A DNA stretch of 6,211 nucleotides from Nocardioidaceae bacterium (GTDB lineage Bacteria > Actinomycetota > Actinomycetes > Propionibacteriales > Nocardioidaceae). Shown piece by piece: positions 1 through 4,628 of this stretch (position 1 is the stretch's first letter; each line of letters starts with the position of its first letter). Both the position numbers and the translations under genes were made by a program. Location: assembly GCA_013811715.1 (NCBI GenBank), contig JACCUS010000205.1, forward strand, positions 1 to 6,211, in the 5' to 3' direction. The notes below the pieces were generated by a model, which saw nothing but the letters and a program-made list of their open reading frames with translations, was not told the origin of the DNA and made no database searches.

Positions 1-7
1 CCCGCCC

Positions 8-87
8 CACGAGGTCGCACCCCCCGCGCCACGAGGTCGCACCTCCAGCCCCACGAGGTTGCACCTGCTGACGCCCGAGGTTGCATG
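8..87. repeat. 22-bp tandem repeat, four copies
   Basis: The core CACGAGGTYGCACC begins at 8, 30, 52 and 74, an exact 22-bp period. Copies 1 and 2 have identical 14-bp cores, copy 3 differs by one base (C to T), and copy 4 is more degraded (CCCGAGGTTGCATG). The 8-bp linkers between cores are G/C-rich but not conserved. The array may extend left beyond the window. The period is not a multiple of three, so it is unlikely to encode a repeated peptide, and it lies in the intergenic region upstream of lipA. It is too short-period and its linkers too short to be a CRISPR array. Its role is unknown: a slippage-prone intergenic repeat or a row of protein-binding sites on one DNA face are both possible. 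Confidence 0.85.
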
Positions 88-116
88 ACGCATGCAGCGA
101 GGGTCGGCGCACCGCG

Positions 117-130
117 TAGGCTTGGAATCG
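117..130 (+). promoter_or_regulatory. Candidate lipA promoter (-10) with leaderless start
   Basis: TAGGCT at 117-122 fits the actinobacterial -10 pattern TANNNT. It is followed by 7 nt and then the GTG at 130, so transcription would begin at or next to the start codon. No good Shine-Dalgarno sequence precedes that GTG (only a weak GGA at 124-126), which fits leaderless translation. No clear -35 box is visible. This is inferred from sequence pattern only. Confidence 0.5.
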
Positions 131-1071
131 TGACGATCGCTGCTGAAGGCCGACGGATGCTGCGCCTGGAAGTGCGCAACGCCGAGACCCCCATCGAGAA
201 GAAGCCGCCGTGGATCAAGACCAAGGCGAAGATGGGTCCCGAGTACCAGCAGCTGCAGACCCTGGTGAAGCGCGAGGGCCTGCACACGGTGTGCCAGGAG
301 GCTGGCTGCCCCAACATCTTCGAGTGCTGGGAGAACCGCGAGGCCACGTTCCTCATCGGCGGCGACCAGTGCACCCGGCGCTGCGACTTCTGCCAGATCG
401 ACACCGGAAAGCCGGCGCCACTGGATGTCGACGAGCCATCGCGGGTGGCCGAGAGCGTCCAGCAGATGCAGCTGCGCTACGCCACCGTCACCGGAGTCTG
501 CCGAGACGATCTCGAGGACGAGGGCGCGTGGCTCTACGCCGAGACGATCCGCAGGATCCACGAGCTCAACCCCGGTGTCGGAGTGGAGATGCTGGCGCCG
601 GACTTCAGCGGCGACCCCGAGTTCTTGGGTCAGCTCTTCGTAGCTGCGCCGGAGGTCTTCGCGCACAACATCGAGACCGTGCCGCGCATCTTCCGTCGCA
701 TCCGGCCGGGCTTCCGCTACGAGCGCTCCCTCGAGGTGATCGACCAGGCGCGCCGGGCGGGCCTGGTCACGAAGTCCAACCTCATCCTCGGCATGGGCGA
801 GACCCGCGAAGAGGTCACCGGCGCGCTCGAGGACCTGCGCTCGGTGGGCACCGACCTGATCACCATCACCCAGTACCTGCGGCCCTCGCTGCGCCACCAC
901 CCGATCGAGCGTTGGGTCAAGCCCGAGGAGTTCGTCGAGCTCGAGTCCGAGGCCCTCGAGCTCGGCTTCGCCGGGGTGATGAGCGGACCGCTGGTGCGGT
1001 CGTCGTACCGGGCGGGACGGCTGTACCGGCAGGCGCTAGAGTCACGACAGCTTGCCGCCACCGGCGCCTGA
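130..1071 (+). CDS. lipA: Lipoyl synthase (radical SAM)
   Basis: LipA inserts two sulfur atoms into octanoyl groups bound to lipoyl domains, completing lipoate on 2-oxoacid dehydrogenases and the glycine cleavage H protein in the cytoplasm. The diagnostic motifs are all visible in the 313-residue product: the auxiliary-cluster motif C55-x4-C60-x5-C66, the radical-SAM motif C81-x3-C85-x2-C88, and the C-terminal RSSY (residues 290-293), whose serine ligates the auxiliary cluster in this family. Length is normal. I place the start at GTG 130 rather than the in-frame ATG 85, because family similarity begins around VTIAAEGRRMLRLEVRNA, the extra 15 residues are unlike LipA and ATG 85 lies in the last copy of the tandem repeat. 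ATG 157 is a less likely alternative. A small oddity is GVCRDDLEDEGAW (from about 122), where relatives usually have an Ala for C124 and a Gly for E131. LipB, the usual upstream partner, would be outside the window. Confidence 0.96.
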   Translation: MTIAAEGRRMLRLEVRNAETPIEKKPPWIKTKAKMGPEYQQLQTLVKREGLHTVCQEAGCPNIFECWENREATFLIGGDQCTRRCDFCQIDTGKPAPLDVDEPSRVAESVQQMQLRYATVTGVCRDDLEDEGAWLYAETIRRIHELNPGVGVEMLAPDFSGDPEFLGQLFVAAPEVFAHNIETVPRIFRRIRPGFRYERSLEVIDQARRAGLVTKSNLILGMGETREEVTGALEDLRSVGTDLITITQYLRPSLRHHPIERWVKPEEFVELESEALELGFAGVMSGPLVRSSYRAGRLYRQALESRQLAATGA

Positions 1072-1143
1072 GCTCCGCAGCAGCAGCTGACCGCCTTCAG
1101 GCAACCGCCACCACTGCAGATCCCCGGAAGTTGGCATCGACCC

Positions 1144-1857
1144 ATGGCAAAGGAATCCTCGCCCGACAAGCAGGGCGGCATCCGCAAGATCTTCGCCGCC
1201 TACAAGATGACGAAGGAGCACGACAAGCGGGTCGGTCTGGTCTGCCTGGCGTGGTTCCTCGTCGTCGGCCTGTTGTTCGGGGCTCTCTTCTGGTGGCTGA
1301 TCCACCCGATCGCCGGCGTGCTCGTCGGTGTTCCGGCCGGGCTGTTGGCAGCCATCGTCGTGTTCGGGCGCCGGGCCGAGAAGGCTGCCTTCCTCCAGAT
1401 AGAGGGTCAGCCGGGTGCCGCCGCGGCCGCGCTGGGCATCTTGCGCCGCGGGTGGCAGGTGCAGCCGGCTGTCGCGGTCACCAAGAGCCAGGACCTGGTG
1501 CACCGGGTCGTCGGACGCCCCGGCGTGGTCCTCATTGGCGAAGGCAACCCGTCGCGGGTGCGCAACCTGCTCTCGGTCGAGAGGAAGAAGCATGCCCGGT
1601 TCGTGGGCGAGACGCCGATCTACGATCTGGTCGTCGGGGACGCCGGCGACGGAGTCGTGCCGGTGAACAGGCTCGCCAAACACGTGATGAAGCTCCCCAA
1701 GAACATCGCGCCAGCTGACGTGACCGACCTGCTGCAGCGCCTCAAAGCGCTCGACGCGATGCGGCCGCAGATGCCGATCCCCAAGGGCCCGATGCCGACC
1801 AGCGCCAAGCAGGCGCGGCAGGCGATGCGCGGCCCCCGCGCCCCCCGCGCGCGCTGA
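1144..1857 (+). CDS. DUF4191 family membrane protein
   Basis: The 237-residue product matches the actinobacterial DUF4191 family (the Rv2219 type) by overall pattern and by position directly after lipA. It has a short basic cytoplasmic N-terminus, two closely spaced hydrophobic segments at about residues 30-53 and 56-74, then a soluble basic region of about 160 residues with a patterned stretch GRPGVVLIGEGNPSRVRNLL and a proline/arginine-rich tail. No catalytic motif is recognisable and the molecular function is unknown. The start is ATG 1144; the only nearby purine-rich stretch, GGAAG at 1126-1130, is about 13 nt away, so initiation signals are weak. The 72-bp gap after lipA and same orientation make co-transcription plausible, but this is an inference. 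Confidence 0.85.
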   Translation: MAKESSPDKQGGIRKIFAAYKMTKEHDKRVGLVCLAWFLVVGLLFGALFWWLIHPIAGVLVGVPAGLLAAIVVFGRRAEKAAFLQIEGQPGAAAAALGILRRGWQVQPAVAVTKSQDLVHRVVGRPGVVLIGEGNPSRVRNLLSVERKKHARFVGETPIYDLVVGDAGDGVVPVNRLAKHVMKLPKNIAPADVTDLLQRLKALDAMRPQMPIPKGPMPTSAKQARQAMRGPRAPRAR

Positions 1858-1874
1858 CCCGTCGTCCACCCACA

Positions 1875-1922
1875 TTCGTCTGCGGGAACGAGGGGGGAAC
1901 TCGCCGCACCACCACAGACGAA
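1875..1922. repeat. 48-bp inverted-repeat element, copy 1
   Basis: The element begins TTCGTCTG (1875-1882) and ends CAGACGAA (1915-1922), perfect 8-bp inverted arms around a 32-bp centre that contains AACGAGGGGGG and CGCCGCACCACCA. It lies 17 bp after the stop of the DUF4191 gene. It aligns without gaps to a second element 63 bp downstream, with 41 of 48 positions identical. The arms could form a hairpin in RNA, but there is no T-tract, so a classical terminator is not supported. It looks like a small palindromic intergenic repeat (REP- or MITE-like); whether it recurs in the genome cannot be seen from here. Confidence 0.85.
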
Positions 1923-1937
1923 CCCTGATGTCCTCGA

Positions 1938-1985
1938 TTCGCCTGCGCCAACGAGGGGGAAAGCCGCCGCGCCACCACAGACGAA
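1938..1985. repeat. 48-bp inverted-repeat element, copy 2
   Basis: This is the second copy, same length and orientation as the element at 1875-1922, with seven substitutions and no indels. Its left arm is TTCGCCTG, which carries one mismatch to the right arm CAGACGAA; the flanking A1937 and T1986 add a matched outer pair. The last 14 bases, CCACCACAGACGAA, are identical in both copies. The right arm lies at roughly -35 distance from the -10 candidate at 2000-2005, so the repeat may contribute to the promoter of the following gene. The 15 bp between the copies (1923-1937) show nothing recognisable. Confidence 0.85.
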
Positions 1986-1999
1986 TCCGGGTCGGTGGC

Positions 2000-2012
2000 T
2001 AGGCTTGTCGGG
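2000..2012 (+). promoter_or_regulatory. Candidate promoter (-10) of the flavoprotein/DUF1365 pair
   Basis: TAGGCT at 2000-2005 is a TANNNT -10 candidate followed by 6 nt and the GTG start at 2012, implying a leaderless or nearly leaderless transcript. There is no purine-rich Shine-Dalgarno sequence at useful distance. The eight bases TAGGCTTG are identical to those at the lipA promoter candidate (117-124). No convincing -35 is visible; at the expected distance lies the right arm of the second 48-bp repeat. Pattern-based inference. Confidence 0.5.
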
Positions 2013-3343
2013 TGAGTTACCAGCCCAGCGTCGCCGTTGTCGGTGCCGGCGTCTCCGGGCTCACCGCCGCCTATCTGCTGCGGCGAACCCACCGGGTGAC
2101 ACTCTTCGAACGCGAGGACCGCCTCGGCGGCCACGCCCACACCCACGACGTCACCAGCACGGTCGCCGGCTCCCCACCCGCCATCACCGCCACCGCTTCC
2201 GACTCCACCGCCTCCCCCGGCAGCCGCCTCGCGGAGACGCGCCCGGTCGACTCCGGCTTCATCGTGTTGAACGACCGCACCTACCCCTTCCTCCTGCGAC
2301 TCTTCGACGAGCTCGACGTCTCGACCAGCCCCACCGAGATGAGCATGGGCATCCGCTGCGACGGGTGCGGCCTCGGCTACGTCGGCGGACGCGGCGCCAC
2401 CGGGATCTTCGCGCAGCGCCGCCGCCTCGCCAGCCCGCGGTTCTGGCGACTGCTGCGCGACGTGCGCCGATTCCAGCGAGCCGCGCAGGGCCACCTGACC
2501 GACAACCCGACGTCGCTGGAGACGTACGGCGATTTCCTGCGCCGCCACAGGTTCGGCGACGACTTCGCCGCGCACTACGCGCTGCCGATCGTCTCCTGCG
2601 TGTGGTCCAGCGGCCACCGTGCCGCGCTCGACTACCCGGCGGCGTACCTGTTCGAGTTCTTGTCCCACCATGGGTTCCTCCTCCGTGGCGACGCGCCGCA
2701 GTGGTTTGTCGTCGAAGGTGGCTCGCGGGTGTACGTCGACAAGATCCGCAGGCGCCTCTTCGACGTACGCCAGCACACCGAAGTGACGGCCGTCTCCCGC
2801 AAGTCCGACCGCGTGGTCGTCGAGGACGCCGGCGGGGGGCAGCACGACTTCGACCGGGTCGTCGTCGCCACCCATGCCGATCGAGCGCTGGCCCTCCTCA
2901 CCGATGCCACCGAGGACGAGTTCGAGGTGCTCGGAGCCTTCGGCTACTCGACGAACGCCACCTGGCTGCACCGGGACGTGTCCGTGCTCCCCAGCCGCCG
3001 CGCAGAGCGCGCCGGCTGGAACTTCCGGCTCGATGCCTGCGACCAGCAGGCCGAGCAGGTGCAGGTGAGCTACTGGATGAACCGCCTTCAAGGGCATCCC
3101 GAGACCAGCCCGCTGGTGGTGACCCTCAACGGCAGCGATCGCGTCGATCGCGACCGCGTTATCGCCGAGATGGACTACCAGCACCCGATCTTCACGCCGG
3201 GGTCCGTGGCGGCGCAACGGCGGCTCCCGACACTCAACACCGCCCGGACGGCGTACGCCGGCGCCTACCACGGCTGGGGCTTCCACGAGGACGGCTGCCG
3301 GGCCGGCGTTGCCGCCGCCGCCCACTTCGGAGTGGAGTGGTGA
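2012..3343 (+). CDS. FAD-dependent amine-oxidase-like oxidoreductase
   Basis: The 443-residue product belongs to the flavin amine oxidase-like family (COG2907, predicted NAD/FAD-binding protein). The N-terminal Rossmann signature is GAGVSG (residues 11-16), followed by the ribose-binding acidic residue E33 and the GGH motif (39-41). The family block PVDSGFIVLNDRTYP lies at 78-92, an actinobacterial-type C116-x2-C119 follows, and the C-terminal FAD motif AYHGWGFHEDG is at 418-428. The substrate is unknown. Relatives such as Rv0449c are neighbours of a DUF1365 gene and a cyclopropane-synthase-like methyltransferase, which suggests oxidation or desaturation of acyl chains; this is an inference. 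About 23 extra residues rich in Ser, Thr, Ala and Pro (about 48-76) separate GGH from PVDSGF, where family members have a short linker. The start is GTG 2012, just before the Rossmann fold. The stop overlaps the next start by 4 bp. Confidence 0.9.
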   Translation: MSYQPSVAVVGAGVSGLTAAYLLRRTHRVTLFEREDRLGGHAHTHDVTSTVAGSPPAITATASDSTASPGSRLAETRPVDSGFIVLNDRTYPFLLRLFDELDVSTSPTEMSMGIRCDGCGLGYVGGRGATGIFAQRRRLASPRFWRLLRDVRRFQRAAQGHLTDNPTSLETYGDFLRRHRFGDDFAAHYALPIVSCVWSSGHRAALDYPAAYLFEFLSHHGFLLRGDAPQWFVVEGGSRVYVDKIRRRLFDVRQHTEVTAVSRKSDRVVVEDAGGGQHDFDRVVVATHADRALALLTDATEDEFEVLGAFGYSTNATWLHRDVSVLPSRRAERAGWNFRLDACDQQAEQVQVSYWMNRLQGHPETSPLVVTLNGSDRVDRDRVIAEMDYQHPIFTPGSVAAQRRLPTLNTARTAYAGAYHGWGFHEDGCRAGVAAAAHFGVEW

Positions 3344-4083
3344 ACGAGTCGGTCCCGATCCCGGCACTGGTGTCCGGCGAGGTGCGACACGCCCGCTTCC
3401 ACCCGCTGCGGCACTCGTTCCGTTACCGGGCGCACCAGTGGCTCATCGACGTCGACCAGCCGGAGATCGCGCCACGATGGCTGCGCGGGCTGGTGTCGTT
3501 CCAGTCGCGCGACCACCTGGGGACCTCCACCGGCGGGTCGCTCGGTGAGAGCGTCCGCGAGTTCCTCACCGGCCAAGGGGTCTCCTGGTCGGCGCATCGG
3601 GTGATCATGCTCGCGAACGCGCGCACGCTGGGCTATGTTTTCGACCCGCTGTCGGTCTACTGGTGCTACGCCGCCGACGGCGTGCTGGAAGGTGTGCTGG
3701 CAGAGGTGCACAACACGTACGGCGAGCGGCACGGGTATGTCGTGGAGCTGGACGAGCGAGGTGCTGCCCGGGCCGACAAGGAGCTCTACGTGTCGCCGTT
3801 CTTCGGGGTCTTCGGCGAGTACCAGCTCAAGTTCGTGCTCGAGAGCGGCAAGGTCGGTGCCTTCATCACGCTGCGGCAAGAGGACCGGATCGTCTTCACC
3901 GGCAGCTTCACCGGACGTCCGGCGCCGGTAACCGCTCGCCGCATCCTGGGCTCGGCCGTGACACAGCCGTTCATGCCTCAGCGGGTGGCCGCGCTCATCA
4001 GGCTGCACGGCGTCTGGCTGTGGCTGCGCAGGCTTCCCGTCGTACGACGGCTGCCGCACCGCGAACAGCCCGGCGCCCGGTAG
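3340..4083 (+). CDS. DUF1365 family protein
   Basis: The 247-residue product is a typical DUF1365 (COG3496) protein. Conserved blocks are GEVRHARFHPLRHSFRYR near the N-terminus (13-30), FDPLSVYWCY (101-110), EVHNTYGERH (122-131), KELYVSPFF (147-155) and a basic hydrophobic C-terminus. The biochemical role is unknown; the family is regularly found beside amine-oxidase-like flavoproteins and Cfa-like lipid methyltransferases, as in Rv0448c of M. tuberculosis. The start is GTG 3340, whose GTGA overlaps the stop of the preceding gene, with GGAG at 3329-3332 seven bases upstream; GTG 3337 is an equally in-frame alternative. The reading frame stays open far upstream to about 2005, but that stretch is an arginine-rich shadow of the flavoprotein gene, not an N-terminal domain. 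The overlap implies translational coupling and joint function. The gene ends 8 bp short of the convergent RDD gene, leaving no room for a separate terminator. Confidence 0.92.
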   Translation: MNESVPIPALVSGEVRHARFHPLRHSFRYRAHQWLIDVDQPEIAPRWLRGLVSFQSRDHLGTSTGGSLGESVREFLTGQGVSWSAHRVIMLANARTLGYVFDPLSVYWCYAADGVLEGVLAEVHNTYGERHGYVVELDERGAARADKELYVSPFFGVFGEYQLKFVLESGKVGAFITLRQEDRIVFTGSFTGRPAPVTARRILGSAVTQPFMPQRVAALIRLHGVWLWLRRLPVVRRLPHREQPGAR

Positions 4084-4091
4084 CCCACGAG

Positions 4092-4526
4092 TCAGCGTCG
4101 CAGCGCGATCGAGTCGACGGCGAGGTCGTGCAGCCCTTGTTGGTCGCGGTTGTAGATCACCGGCGGGATCACCAGGCAGATCAGCGCCGTTCGCAACAGC
4201 GCCCGGAAGATGTCGAGCGGCTGCCCCGACGTACGCCGGACGACGACTCGGGTGATCAGCTGGCCCGCAGAACCACCGAGCAGGGTGGTGAGGATCCAGA
4301 CCTCACAGCCGAAGAGGACGAGCGGAGCCCAACGGGCTGCCCCCTGACCGCTCCAGACGTCTTGACCGATGAAGGCGCCGACGGCGAGCATGGACAACGT
4401 CCAGTCGATGACGAGGGCCAGGACCCGCCTTCCCCAGCCCGCAACAGCGCCCGGCCCTTCCTCGGGTAGCCCCCGCCTCCGGCCGGGGTAGTCCTGCTCG
4501 ATGCTCCCTGCGTCCACGCGCCGCAA
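4092..4526 (-). CDS. RDD family membrane protein
   Basis: The 144-residue product is a small RDD-domain membrane protein. The signature residues are R33/R34 and D41 in the first helix (GRRVLALVIDW) and D128 in the C-terminal NRDQQGLHDLAVDS. Hydrophobic segments lie at about 35-55, 66-84 and 108-125. The N-terminus contains GLPEEGPG, which is shared with actinobacterial homologues encoded beside glnA. The function is unknown; RDD proteins have been proposed to be transport-related, but nothing here decides it. The start is uncertain: the open frame offers TTG 4526, without a recognisable ribosome-binding site, and an in-frame GTG at 4517. The TTG start lies only one base from a GlnR-like operator (4528-4565), so its promoter probably overlaps that site. 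The gene is divergent from glnA and convergent with the DUF1365 gene. Confidence 0.88.
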   Translation of the reverse strand: MRRVDAGSIEQDYPGRRRGLPEEGPGAVAGWGRRVLALVIDWTLSMLAVGAFIGQDVWSGQGAARWAPLVLFGCEVWILTTLLGGSAGQLITRVVVRRTSGQPLDIFRALLRTALICLVIPPVIYNRDQQGLHDLAVDSIALRR

Positions 4527-4527
4527 C

Positions 4528-4565
4528 GTAACACGGGCGAAACATGGCAGACACGGCAGGGAAAT
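4528..4565 (+). promoter_or_regulatory. GlnR-like operator, two boxes
   Basis: On the plus strand the region reads GTAAC-n6-GAAAC-n6-GACAC-n6-GAAAT, with half-sites at 4528-4532, 4539-4543, 4550-4554 and 4561-4565, an exact 11-bp phase. The known actinobacterial GlnR consensus is gTnAC-n6-GaAAC, repeated. The first box matches perfectly; in the second, each half-site has one mismatch. The site lies 64 bp upstream of the glnA start and ends 10 bp before a -10 candidate, the usual position for GlnR acting on glnA. It also abuts the start of the divergent RDD gene, so it could affect both. GlnR itself is not in the window. Confidence 0.78.
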
Positions 4566-4575
4566 CGCCCGCTAA

Positions 4576-4581
4576 TAGGGT
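4576..4581 (+). promoter_or_regulatory. Candidate glnA -10 box
   Basis: TAGGGT fits TANNNT and is 10 bp downstream of the GlnR-like operator, so the operator would cover the -35 region, which itself shows no TTGACA-like sequence. This is the arrangement expected of an activator-dependent promoter. The transcript would have a leader of about 40 nt before the glnA start. Confidence 0.45.
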
Positions 4582-4617
4582 GGCCACCGCCAGCAGCCAA
4601 CAGGTGGCTCCGCCGCC

Positions 4618-4625
4618 GAGGAGGA
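4618..4625 (+). promoter_or_regulatory. glnA ribosome-binding site
   Basis: GAGGAGGA is the strongest Shine-Dalgarno sequence in the window. Its AGGAGG (4619-4624) lies 4 nt from ATG 4629. It is too close to the in-frame TTG 4626 for that to be the start, so it decides in favour of ATG 4629. Confidence 0.85.
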
Positions 4626-4628
4626 TTG

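Noticed and set aside
8..87. CRISPR array
   Set aside because: Cores are 14 bp with 8-bp linkers, far too short for repeats and spacers, and no cas gene is near.
85..129. N-terminal extension of lipA from ATG 85
   Set aside because: The 15 added residues do not resemble LipA, the ATG lies in a degraded tandem-repeat copy, and GTG 130 has a promoter-like -10 at leaderless spacing.
210..1718. Long plus-strand open frame of 502 codons across lipA and the DUF4191 gene
   Set aside because: It is an Arg/Pro/Gly-rich shadow in another frame of two clearly recognised genes; long spurious frames are normal at this GC content.
1875..1985. Pair of intrinsic terminators for the DUF4191 gene
   Set aside because: The inverted arms are only 8 bp around a 32-base centre and have no T-tract; conservation of the full 48 bp fits a repeat element better.
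8..1985. Common origin of the 22-bp and 48-bp repeats through the shared word ACGAGG
   Set aside because: Only about 9 of 14 bases align around that word, which is within chance for G/C-rich sequence, and the periods and arms differ.
2005..3339. Continuous frame upstream of the DUF1365 gene that would add about 445 residues
   Set aside because: The translation is arginine/proline-rich and unlike any domain, while the overlapping frame encodes a complete flavoprotein. The GTGA overlap at 3340-3343 with a ribosome-binding site gives the real start.
1742..3367. Minus-strand open frame of 541 codons opposite the flavoprotein gene
   Set aside because: It is antisense shadow without family motifs; the plus strand has FAD signatures at both ends of the protein.
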